A DNA stretch of 64,000 nt from Candidatus Poribacteria bacterium (GTDB lineage Bacteria; Poribacteria; WGA-4E; WGA-3G), in assembly GCA_009841255.1 (NCBI GenBank), contig VXMD01000082.1, positions 1 to 64,000 of the forward strand, given 5' to 3'. Positions 56,798 through 64,000 of this stretch are shown in pieces; position 1 is the stretch's first letter; every line of letters begins with the position of its first letter. Under the pieces are notes generated by a model. It saw only the letters and a list, made by a program, of their open reading frames with translations. It was not told the DNA's origin and did not search any database. Both the position numbers and the translations under genes were made by a program.

Positions 56798-59350
56798 CTA
56801 CAGAGTGCCTCCTGAAGTTTTCGTGAAGTGAACGCTGGCGTGTACCAACTTATCGGGTTGCATGCCAGTAAACGTTAGTTTACAAATCGGTTTGTCCCAA
56901 CTATATTGATAATCGCTTCCATAGGTTGCCACACGTATCGGCAGATAATCATCCGGCACATGAATAAAGCAGGTGCCTTCAGCGTGTCTCAGCGGTTTGC
57001 AGACGATCATGTAACTTTGGCTATGTCCATCCCAACCGGCAGATAGAATCTCAACGCCGCCCTGTGTATAGTGCATATCCGTGGCAAGGAATTGCGGCAC
57101 GTCCTGTTCTTCACGGAAACAGAGTAGTTTCGCAGAACGGGGTGGAATGTTCAACAAGGTTACACTGTGTGAAACCTTTCCAAGATATTGGCGCATCCAG
57201 AAGTCGTGGACGAGGAATTCCTTAGATTTCGGTAACCCAAGTGTCTCCAGTTCAAAATAGGCGTCATCCTCGTAATCGTCCCAGTTGAAAACTGCGGCGA
57301 GATGCCAAGATTCACGAGATGTCGACACGGGTAGGTACCATATTTCGGGGAAAGGTTCATTGTAAAGGTCTATAGGTGTCGCAGCTGTGCCGATGAGCGG
57401 AAAGATCTTCGCTAAGTAACTCGCACGCGCGGAAGTTAGTGTTGCAAATTGGTCTGTACACAAGACTGTCCCACCACTCAACGCAGCGGCTGTCACCTCC
57501 ACGATTGCCTCGTTGATCGGACGGGGTTCATTCACAGCAATTTCACCAAAGATGTGTCCCCAGAGAACGTTATGTTCCCGCAGATGCGCCGCATATCTGC
57601 CCAAACGATGCTTTGTCCCACGCTGATGATGCCACGAGTGGCTTGCACGATTGGAAGCCGCGCCTACGGTAGAAAGGGAAGGACTGAGAAGCGGGGTATT
57701 AACATCAAGACTCCCAATGCACGGTCCCGGAACCGTATTGTATCCTGCCAGGAGAACATCATCCTTTAGAAGCACGGTTCCCAACCGGGATTCATTGATC
57801 GCCTCCCTGAGCAATTTCCCAGCAAGACGATAAAGCCCGACTGAAGTTAGACTGCTATCATGCCAGTGCAAGGTGTGTGAAGCATTCGTGAGCCCCATCG
57901 TATAAGCCGTAAAGTCCGCACTGATGAGTGAATATCCACATTCAACAATTATCTGTTTAATCTGTTCACGAATACGGGACTGCACCTCTGGATGCGAAAC
58001 ATCTAAGAGTGCAACCTCTTTACCACTCTCCGGTAGATGAACGGATGCAGGTTTATAGCCGTTACGGGCAGGATGCTTACGTGAATATTTTTTTCTACCA
58101 CGGGACGCCGCTTTCTCCTGTATACAATACTCTGGATGGTTTCGGACAAGTGCCGAATCCAGCGCCGCACAGAACGGATTAAACCGGATCCCCGCCTTGA
58201 AGCCTTTTGCTCGAATCTGACGGGTAATCGCTTTCGTTTCCTCACGATTTTGCGATACCGAAACCGCCGCGTCTTGCGTAAAAACCTCCAATTCTGATTC
58301 CGAGATTGCATTCAATTGAATATAATCAATACCGCCTGGACAGTTCGGTTGAAACATTGGATCCTTGGCGAGCGCGTCCGTTTGGGATAAGATAGCGTTT
58401 GCATCAAGTGATCCTTCGGTATCGAGAAACGTCCACACGGTAGCCGGTGTGCTGGACTCGAGGGTGGATTGCGCCTCAATAAGATCGCTTTCGTGCGCCA
58501 TGTTCCGCGCCGCTATCAACGAAGTATAATGTTCATAAGCCGCAGATACTTCATCTGTGAAGTTGATGTAAGCAGTTTCGGAGGTGATTTCCTCACCGGC
58601 ATCACACCGCTGTCGACATTCATGATAAAGTGCCCACGGATTAACACCCAACGCCGATGACTTCTTACCACGCCCCTGTGAGCCGCGTCCCCCATTCCTA
58701 TGACAACCAACTTGAACTCGGGGCCACCACTTCTCAGTCGTCAGAAAACCGAAGACGAGCGCTTTCCCGCCTTTTGTATCGCAAAGTACACCATCATTGC
58801 TTGGATGCATAGCATCGGTCTCACTCAGGAGAAACCCTTCATAGAGCTTTCTACTGACACCGGGAGAAACAGGTGGCGTATTAATAAAGAGATGGCAATC
58901 CGACGGAAGCCCCCCAAATAACACACCCGCACTACGGTTGGCTGAAACCCCAAGCACCGTTATACTGTCGAGCCCAATCGGTTTCGATTTTAGGTTTTCG
59001 ACACTCACCTTAAGGTGTATCGCCGGGTGTTCGACATAGCAATTGAGATAGGTATTTATCCGAAGCCAGTTACCTGACACCTCGTGTGTAAAGCGAACTT
59101 GGTGATAACTCCCGAAGGCGTCGGTCTTCGGAAGTTCTGTGATGAATTCGCGTTTACCAGTATCCTCCGTTTTGACGACCTTTCCATCGTCAAGGGTTAT
59201 CTGCGTGCAACCCTCTCGGATAATTGTGTCGCCGTTCTCATCAATATAATCCCATGTCCCTTTTGCTAAGTTAAATTCAATTTTAAATCGCGTGTGGTTT
59301 ATCACGGCGAGGTTGCCCTGCCGTGAAACTGTTATCACATCTGATTTCAT
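56798..59350 (-). CDS. Alpha-galactosidase-like glycoside hydrolase (GH36-type)
   Basis: 850 residues. Beta-sandwich N-terminal domain (to ~290), central (beta/alpha)8 barrel with D-Y-I-Q-L-N-A (strand), G-F-K-A-G-I-R-F-N-P-F and S-L-I-S-A-D-F-T-A-Y. The Asp of S-A-D-F sits where GH36/GH27 enzymes have the nucleophile of K-x-D-F. A C-terminal beta domain follows. No signal peptide. Longer than most GH36 enzymes (~700), with a basic insert G-R-G-S-Q-G-R-G-K-K. Substrate probably an alpha-galactoside or a related glycan; not certain. Confidence 0.8.
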   Translation of the reverse strand: MKSDVITVSRQGNLAVINHTRFKIEFNLAKGTWDYIDENGDTIIREGCTQITLDDGKVVKTEDTGKREFITELPKTDAFGSYHQVRFTHEVSGNWLRINTYLNCYVEHPAIHLKVSVENLKSKPIGLDSITVLGVSANRSAGVLFGGLPSDCHLFINTPPVSPGVSRKLYEGFLLSETDAMHPSNDGVLCDTKGGKALVFGFLTTEKWWPRVQVGCHRNGGRGSQGRGKKSSALGVNPWALYHECRQRCDAGEEITSETAYINFTDEVSAAYEHYTSLIAARNMAHESDLIEAQSTLESSTPATVWTFLDTEGSLDANAILSQTDALAKDPMFQPNCPGGIDYIQLNAISESELEVFTQDAAVSVSQNREETKAITRQIRAKGFKAGIRFNPFCAALDSALVRNHPEYCIQEKAASRGRKKYSRKHPARNGYKPASVHLPESGKEVALLDVSHPEVQSRIREQIKQIIVECGYSLISADFTAYTMGLTNASHTLHWHDSSLTSVGLYRLAGKLLREAINESRLGTVLLKDDVLLAGYNTVPGPCIGSLDVNTPLLSPSLSTVGAASNRASHSWHHQRGTKHRLGRYAAHLREHNVLWGHIFGEIAVNEPRPINEAIVEVTAAALSGGTVLCTDQFATLTSARASYLAKIFPLIGTAATPIDLYNEPFPEIWYLPVSTSRESWHLAAVFNWDDYEDDAYFELETLGLPKSKEFLVHDFWMRQYLGKVSHSVTLLNIPPRSAKLLCFREEQDVPQFLATDMHYTQGGVEILSAGWDGHSQSYMIVCKPLRHAEGTCFIHVPDDYLPIRVATYGSDYQYSWDKPICKLTFTGMQPDKLVHASVHFTKTSGGTL

Positions 59351-59534
59351 CCATCAATTCCTTTTTTATAGCGGCTTTCAGCAAATTGGCTAACGGTCTC
59401 CATCAGCCATAAGCTATCAGAGAAAAGAGTTGTCGGTAAGAGGCACTCGTTTAACAAGGGACCCCCCAAGCAAAACACCCTCTTTAACTGATAACCATTT
59501 TTCTGATTGCTGACTGCTATCCTGCTGAAAGCCA
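59351..59534. repeat. Intergenic hairpin-forming repeat
   Basis: GCTTTCAGCAAATTGGCTAA, CATCAGCCATAAGCTATCAG on the left and CTGATAACCATTTTTCTGAT, TGCTGACTGCTATCC and GCTGAAAGCC on the right. The outer ends (GGCTTTCAGC/GCTGAAAGCC) are exact inverted repeats. Confidence 0.7.
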
Positions 59535-60272
59535 TTAACTCCCGGAAGCCGCAACTGCCCAGCAAGATATGATCGCTGCGGGTTCATCTCCCACCTGAGA
59601 AAGTGAAAAGGTATCTCCAGGGGACAGGAAGAGGACATCATGTCGTTCCAAAGCACGCGTCCCACCAGCATCCGTTGTCACTTCAGCACATCCATCGCGC
59701 AGCACATAAATCGACTCGCTGTCTATCGGTTCATGCACAAAGTTTTCCCCTGTGTTAAGAGAGATGTAATCTAAGGAGAGATGTACAGAACCTTTCTGCG
59801 GAGAGACGACACTTCGCCAGTCGGTGGATTTCCCAAAAACAGGACCACTGCGCGCCATATTGATGACTTGAACGTTACTTCGATGCCCTTCTTGCGGTGT
59901 AGGCGCTGTATTGGGTGTATCTCGCTCGCCTCGATAGAGTGCCATATCTGGCGGTGCCTGGAAACTAATCAAACGCGCCATGTTCGGGGTCGTATTAACC
60001 GTCCCATGAATCTCGCCCGCGGGCACAAAGATGACATCGCCGGCAGCAATCGGTGTATAGACTGCTCCTTGGCGGATAGCTCCACCCCCCTCTAAAACGA
60101 CAATCGCGTCTTCCGAGGCATCGTGATAATGCTGCGTAAACTCTTGACCGGGGGCGTGAACCCCATGGTTTAAAGTCAATTGCTTGGACCCCATATCGGG
60201 ATGAACGACACGCCAATTCTTACCTTTGCCCATTTGAAAGGGCGTTCCGGATTGAAGATTCAAAATTTTCAT
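59535..60272 (-). CDS. Bicupin protein
   Basis: 245 residues, two cupin barrels. The first has the metal-binding pattern H-Y-H-D-A-S-E-D ... P-A-G-E-I-H-G (H-x-H, Glu, His). The second (residues ~130-245; D-S-E-S-I-Y-V-L-R-D-G ... L-S-P-G-D-T-F-S-L) lacks the histidines and probably does not bind metal. Cytosolic. Substrate unknown; such pairs occur among sugar isomerases and dioxygenases. ATG at 60272 directly behind a family-A leader repeat with doubled end box. Confidence 0.85.
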   Translation of the reverse strand: MKILNLQSGTPFQMGKGKNWRVVHPDMGSKQLTLNHGVHAPGQEFTQHYHDASEDAIVVLEGGGAIRQGAVYTPIAAGDVIFVPAGEIHGTVNTTPNMARLISFQAPPDMALYRGERDTPNTAPTPQEGHRSNVQVINMARSGPVFGKSTDWRSVVSPQKGSVHLSLDYISLNTGENFVHEPIDSESIYVLRDGCAEVTTDAGGTRALERHDVLFLSPGDTFSLSQVGDEPAAIISCWAVAASGS

Positions 60273-60381
60273 GTTTTTAATTTACCTTGCGGATTCTTAA
60301 TTTTACCTTGCGGAGGAACAACGTGCGCTTGGACTATAACGTGCCTCCCTCATATCCGCCTGCGCCGATGTTGCAGGCTAC
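60273..60381 (-). repeat. Leader repeat (family A) with duplicated end box, bicupin copy
   Basis: Read toward the gene: GTAGCCTGCAACATCGGC, GCAGGCGGATATGAGG, middle, GTTGTTCCTCCGCAAGG, TAAAATTAAGAAT, second CCGCAAGGTAAATTAAAAAC, then ATG. Confidence 0.82.
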
Positions 60382-60416
60382 GTTCGTGCCAACCTAAGGT
60401 AGCCGCGTAAGTCCTG

Positions 60417-60998
60417 CTAATATTCATAAAACGATACAACCGTATCCCCGTACCGCGCTTGTCGACTCTGCTTCAAACTCCCAATTGCATCTGGCAGAAC
60501 AACCCGCTTTGCATGTTCAACAAGCAGAATGCCACTGACACAGAGCAGCGAACTCTCAGCAACCCGTGGTAAACAGGTCGCATACAGCTGCGATCCGCCC
60601 ACTACATCGACACCATACGGGGGATCGAAATAGATAATTTCAAATATAGTGGATCGCTTACAGAGGTAGGCAATCCCCTTCACAACATCACGACGGAGCA
60701 TATGATACCGCGCGTGGGGTTCAGCAAGCAGACCACATGTATGCAGGTTTCGTTCTATAATCTTGATGCACCGTGGGTCGCGCTCCAAAAACGTGACATG
60801 TTTCGCACCCCGGCTCAACGCTTCAATGCCCATACTCCCGGTACCAGCACAAAGGTCGAGGAAATTTGCGTCTACTATCCGCTCCTGCAGGATACTAAAA
60901 ACCGATTCTTTCACCCGATCAGCAGTAGGGCGGACAAGACGTTTCCCTTTCGGAGCAGCCAAGCGTCTGCCTCTGAATGTACCAGCAATCACTCTCAT
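60417..60998 (-). CDS. rsmD: 16S rRNA (guanine966-N2)-methyltransferase
   Basis: 193 residues. Begins M-R-V-I-A-G-T-F-R-G-R-R-L, with R-P-T-A-D-R-V-K-E-S-V-F, F-L-D-L-C-A-G-T-G-S-M-G-I-E-A (SAM motif) and I-I-Y-F-D-P-P-Y (catalytic D-P-P-Y). Normal family length. Methylates G966 of 16S rRNA. Start at 60998 abuts a family-A leader repeat. A housekeeping gene, which shows that the repeat also serves core genes. Confidence 0.95.
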   Translation of the reverse strand: MRVIAGTFRGRRLAAPKGKRLVRPTADRVKESVFSILQERIVDANFLDLCAGTGSMGIEALSRGAKHVTFLERDPRCIKIIERNLHTCGLLAEPHARYHMLRRDVVKGIAYLCKRSTIFEIIYFDPPYGVDVVGGSQLYATCLPRVAESSLLCVSGILLVEHAKRVVLPDAIGSLKQSRQARYGDTVVSFYEY

Positions 60999-61125
60999 CT
61001 TTTAATCATTCCTTGCGGAGGAACAACAAGCGTTTCGACTTTGACGTGCGTTCCTCAAATCCGCCCTCCAAATGTAAAGCAAAGACAAATTATGCCATTT
61101 AAGGCATAATTTCATTACGGGCTAC
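60999..61125 (-). repeat. Leader repeat (family A), rsmD copy
   Basis: Read toward the gene: GTAGCCCGTAATGAAATTAT, a hairpin ATTATGCC/GGCATAAT, GGAGGGCGGATTTGAGG, middle, GTTGTTCCTCCGCAAGG, AATGATTAAAAG, then ATG. Confidence 0.8.
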
Positions 61126-61165
61126 GCGTCTGGATTTATGACTACTGGTAACTGATAACTGAAAA

Positions 61166-62476
61166 CTATATGAACAACTCCTCTATCACCGTTCCATCGT
61201 CAACGACCCGGATCGGTCGTCCGGAGCGAGAATCGTTCTCTTCATCAGGATCAATGCCGAGTGCAAAGCAGAGTGAAGCAAATAGGTCCGGCACCCCGAC
61301 GGCACCACTGACAACCTGAGTCCCATCTTCATTCGTGCTCCCGATCACTTGCCCACCGCGAGTCCCGCCTCCAGCGATAACAGCCGACCAGCCAGTGGTA
61401 TGATGGTCACGTCCATCATTGTTGTTAATTTTCGGAGTCCGACCAAATTCACCGAGCCATAGCACAATAGTTTCTTCAAGCAGATCCCGTTCAGCCAAGT
61501 CCTTCAGGAGCATTGCGAACGCCGGATCTACCATCGTAAGGAGTTCTTTCGTCCGCTCAAAGTTGTTTTCATGTGTATCCCATCCGTCCAGGGAAACCTC
61601 AACAAATTTGACACCGGCCTCTATCAGCCGACGCGCCATCAAACAACCTTGACCGAATTTGTTCATGCCATAAGCCTCGCGGATCGCCATTGGCTCTTCG
61701 TTGAGGTGAAACGCATCTATTTTCGGGGAGTTGATGAGTTGATCGGCTTTTTTGTAAATCGCTTCGTGTGCTTCTGTGCTACGTCCCGTCCGTCTCGCGA
61801 TAAAATCTTCCTCAATCGCTTTCAACATTTTCAGACGTTCACGAAAGCGGTGCGTATCCATCTGTGAAGGATATGAGAGGTCCTCTATGGGGTCCATCGG
61901 ATTTTTGACGATGAACGGATCGTGCGTTGCACCGAGGAAACCGCCAGAATACGTCGGCGAATTAATATTAACGGAACTCGGAAGATCGGAGAGATTGTCC
62001 TTAAGGTAGTAAGAAGCGAGCGAACCGAGGGTTGGGTGTTTGACTGCCCCCCCAGGGGCATACCCCGTATGCAGCAAATAGCGTGCGCGTTCATGATTGC
62101 CTTCACGTGAAACCATGGATCGGATAACAGAGAGATGGTGCGCCTGTTCTGCAACATGCGGGAGATGTTCGGAGACCTCTATGCCTTCAACGTTTGTGGG
62201 AATCGCCGCAAAGGGGCCTCCATTTTTAGTGCCGGGTTTCGGATCAAACGTGTCCAATTGACTCGCGCCACCGCTCATGAATAGCACGATACAGTGTTTG
62301 GCGCGCGGCACAATATCTTCAAGCTGTGCAAGACTCTTTGAACTGAAGTGTTGCATCGCGATGAGTCCCAGAAAACTGCTGACACCGCTCTTGACGAAAC
62401 AGCGGCGTGAGATTTCTGTATGCCACAATTCGGGTGTGTCGTATTCTGGTACCCATAATTTCGCGTCCATGTCCAC
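61166..62476 (-). CDS. DUF1501 family protein, Tat-exported
   Basis: 436 residues. S-R-R-C-F-V-K-S-G (twin-arginine) followed by a hydrophobic stretch suggests Tat export. Then C-I-V-L-F-M-S-G-G-A-S-Q-L-D-T-F-D-P-K, the DUF1501 opening that resembles sulfatase/alkaline-phosphatase folds, W-D-T-H-E-N-N and T-I-V-L-W-L-G-E-F-G-R-T-P, all standard. Family function is unclear; it is abundant in Planctomycetes and Poribacteria and often sits beside DUF1800 or sulfatase genes. None of these is visible here. Confidence 0.92.
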   Translation of the reverse strand: MDMDAKLWVPEYDTPELWHTEISRRCFVKSGVSSFLGLIAMQHFSSKSLAQLEDIVPRAKHCIVLFMSGGASQLDTFDPKPGTKNGGPFAAIPTNVEGIEVSEHLPHVAEQAHHLSVIRSMVSREGNHERARYLLHTGYAPGGAVKHPTLGSLASYYLKDNLSDLPSSVNINSPTYSGGFLGATHDPFIVKNPMDPIEDLSYPSQMDTHRFRERLKMLKAIEEDFIARRTGRSTEAHEAIYKKADQLINSPKIDAFHLNEEPMAIREAYGMNKFGQGCLMARRLIEAGVKFVEVSLDGWDTHENNFERTKELLTMVDPAFAMLLKDLAERDLLEETIVLWLGEFGRTPKINNNDGRDHHTTGWSAVIAGGGTRGGQVIGSTNEDGTQVVSGAVGVPDLFASLCFALGIDPDEENDSRSGRPIRVVDDGTVIEELFI

Positions 62477-62760
62477 TCTCCTCGTTTATCATGCTCACAC
62501 TATTCTAACATGCCTATATCTTTTTAAACAAGGAAAAACCAAAGCGTTAGGGTCAGTGTGTGTGCGTCCGATCGCTGCAGTTAGCGTGATTCTCCATTGG
62601 ATTTCGTCATCTCAACAAGGTCGCACTGACTGGCGAATTTTAGAGGCAAATTCAGCTTTTTTCCATTTTTTTCAATCCTGCACGTTTTCCGCCGAAAAGT
62701 TAAGTCTTTAAGTATGGCAATGTGGGTTTTCCCTATCTATCACTACAGCACACATTGCGG

Positions 62761-62767
62761 AAGGAGG
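62761..62767 (+). promoter_or_regulatory. Ribosome-binding site AAGGAGG deciding a TTG start
   Basis: AAGGAGG, five bases before TTG at 62773-62775. The frame also opens with GTG at 62722 but nothing resembling a site lies before that. Confidence 0.8.
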
Positions 62768-62772
62768 CTGAA

Positions 62773-63273
62773 TTGTCGGATGAGAGCCGAAGCGTTGATG
62801 ATGAAGTCTCAACACTTCTCATGGTTCATGAGCCATTGCTGCGACACATCATCAGTTTGAATGTTGACAACCCAACTGATAGGGATGATGTTTATCAAGA
62901 AACGGTGGTTGCGATCCTCGAACATTTTCGTAAGGGCAAATCGGTGGAACACCCGAAAGCGTGGATGGTACGGATTGCGAAAAACAAGTGTGCTGATTTT
63001 CATCGTCGGGATAAAAGAGACACAAACCGAGATATTGATTTCGGATCAATTATCAATCATGCTGCGTTCGGTGGCGGTGTGAGTATCGCTGACGATCAGC
63101 ATCAGGCGGTCATCGTCCAAGAGATTCACACTGTGATTTCAGAGAGGATACGCCTGGATTGGATCTTGCCAGTGTCAAAGATAAACTTGCTGATAACGAA
63201 ACGCGCCTCCCTCTCCGAAGATCTTTACCCTCAAATATGCCAGAAGTTTCACGTGAAAATAATCCCACTGTGA
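62773..63273 (+). CDS. Short RNA polymerase sigma-70-like factor with region 2 only
   Basis: 166 residues from TTG 62773. Region 2 of ECF sigma factors is clear: D-R-D-D-V-Y-Q-E-T-V-V-A-I-L-E-H-F and H-P-K-A-W-M-V-R-I-A-K-N-K-C-A-D-F-H-R-R. No region 4 (the -35-binding helix-turn-helix) follows. After S-I-A-D-D-Q-H-Q-A-V-I-V-Q-E-I-H the sequence loses resemblance to any sigma factor and ends K-I-I-P-L. Either a genuine short factor or a frameshifted longer one; the next gene overlaps its end in another frame. Confidence 0.75.
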   Translation: MSDESRSVDDEVSTLLMVHEPLLRHIISLNVDNPTDRDDVYQETVVAILEHFRKGKSVEHPKAWMVRIAKNKCADFHRRDKRDTNRDIDFGSIINHAAFGGGVSIADDQHQAVIVQEIHTVISERIRLDWILPVSKINLLITKRASLSEDLYPQICQKFHVKIIPL

Positions 63274-64000
63274 AAGGTCAAGCTTTTTCATGGATGAAAC
63301 GGGTTGTTGTCTATCCTTATGACAGGAAAACTCATCCAATACTTGCATTCTCGGATGCTTTTGATTTTCGAGTCGATGGTGTTGTAGATCCGATTCATCC
63401 ATCTGCTCATGGAAAGGATGCTGGTATGGTCTACGATCAAGAACTTTTTAATATACCAGTACTGGCTGAATTTAGCGATATTCCAGACAATGTAGACACA
63501 CTAATTATTGGCAACACTGAAGATATTTCGATAGGTAAACGCGAAGATGCCTTATTAGAGGCTCTAACTTGGGCAGTTGCAAACGGTAAGAATGTTTTTA
63601 GTTTTTGTCCTGCTGAACCATACATTTATGGAAATCTTTACGAATTGGCTCGTCAGAAAAACTTGGTCTGGTATAGCCCTTCAAATTTCCTCTCTACCAC
63701 TTGGAATACCAATACCCAAGAATTGGAGCAAGATATTGATTCTCCTGTTATAGGAATCTTTGGTACCTCATATAATCAGGGAAAATTGCTGACGCAGCTC
63801 GCATTGAGAAAATGGTTAGGCAAAGAGGGGTATGAAGTCGGATGTATTGGGACAAATCCAATTCATGCGCTTTTAGAAGAAGGGAACTGTGTTGTGCAAG
63901 ATAAAAGAATTCCACAGTACATTTCCGTGGGTGAGCAAATCTCTTATTTGCGAGTTTCAATGGCAGAAGTATTCCGCCGTAGGCCACATCTCATTCTCGC
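63237..64000 (+). CDS. DUF1611-like P-loop protein, cut by window end
   Basis: At least 254 residues, open to the window end. Starts at ATG 63237 or 63294. The frame is open back to about 63103, with a TTG at 63159 as another option. Features: I-L-A-F-S-D-A-F-D-F, V-D-P-I-H-P-S-A-H-G-K-D-A-G, T-L-I-I-G-N-T-E-D, and the P-loop-like V-I-G-I-F-G-T-S-Y-N-Q-G-K-L-L. This resembles DUF1611 proteins, which have an N-terminal Rossmann-like half and a C-terminal P-loop half. It overlaps the end of the sigma-like gene by 37 bases in a different frame. Function and full length unknown. Confidence 0.65.
   Translation, partial: MPEVSRENNPTVKGQAFSWMKRVVVYPYDRKTHPILAFSDAFDFRVDGVVDPIHPSAHGKDAGMVYDQELFNIPVLAEFSDIPDNVDTLIIGNTEDISIGKREDALLEALTWAVANGKNVFSFCPAEPYIYGNLYELARQKNLVWYSPSNFLSTTWNTNTQELEQDIDSPVIGIFGTSYNQGKLLTQLALRKWLGKEGYEVGCIGTNPIHALLEEGNCVVQDKRIPQYISVGEQISYLRVSMAEVFRRRPHLIL

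Noticed and set aside
1-64000. tRNA and rRNA genes, origin of replication, prophage
   Set aside because: I looked for cloverleaf-type arms, rRNA-like stretches, DnaA boxes and phage structural genes by eye and saw none; a covariance scan would be needed to be sure.

Overview
The window looks like a metagenome-type chromosome fragment of an uncultured, Gram-negative-style, respiring bacterium. The mix of LamG lectins, Gfo/Idh/MocA oxidoreductase, ThuA, DUF1501, serine hydrolase paralogues and a large aa3-oxidase cluster resembles what is reported for Candidatus Poribacteria and related sponge-associated or marine lineages. That assignment is an inference from gene content; I saw no rRNA or tRNA gene. 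Most genes lie on the minus strand. Nearly every intergenic gap is filled with dispersed short repeats.

Layout. (1) 1-10 kb: an orphan lipoprotein solute-binding protein with two tandem binding domains, a secreted helical protein, an aldose-1-epimerase-like protein, a ThuA-like protein and three tandem class C beta-lactamase-fold hydrolases. Inverted copies of one palindromic repeat flank this carbohydrate/hydrolase block. (2) 10-16 kb: a LamG protein, an oxidoreductase (perfect sigma70 promoter), an SDR and a large lamin-tail-domain protein. (3) 16-24 kb: a HepT/MntA-type toxin-antitoxin pair, a zinc-ribbon PCP_red protein, an Mrp ATPase, a PQQ-propeller protein, a BglII-like restriction-modification pair with its own promoter, and a universal stress protein fused to three PCP_red domains.

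(4) 24.1-48.4 kb: one respiratory cluster, all minus strand. It runs from Rieske protein, cytochrome b6-like and subunit IV-like proteins and an octaheme cytochrome c (putative quinol:cytochrome c complex), through small cytochromes c, two cupredoxin-like proteins, a CydA-like membrane protein without CydB, a diheme cytochrome with an ethylbenzene-dehydrogenase-type domain and an ABC exporter. It ends with cytochrome c oxidase II and I, heme A synthase, heme O synthase, two subunit III proteins, subunit IV and a SCO1 copper chaperone. Together these could carry electrons from quinol to oxygen, with the cofactor assembly factors encoded alongside.

(5) 48.5-51.7 kb: an AT-rich group II intron. 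The boundaries, domain V and domain VI can be read, and it carries an antisense small gene in domain IV. (6) 51.8-56.1 kb: a membrane protein, a second LamG protein, a truncated beta-propeller remnant, and an AT-rich insert with a coiled-coil membrane protein, an aldehyde dehydrogenase and an internally deleted insertion sequence with perfect terminal inverted repeats. (7) 56-64 kb: uracil-DNA glycosylase, a GH36-like glycosidase, a bicupin, RsmD, a DUF1501 protein, a short sigma factor lacking region 4, and the start of a DUF1611-like P-loop protein cut by the window edge.

The two least explained patterns are a dispersed repeat whose end is the ribosome-binding site of the gene behind it (at least eight genes), and a C-terminal KLxTxWGxLK-type tail shared by four otherwise unlike proteins.
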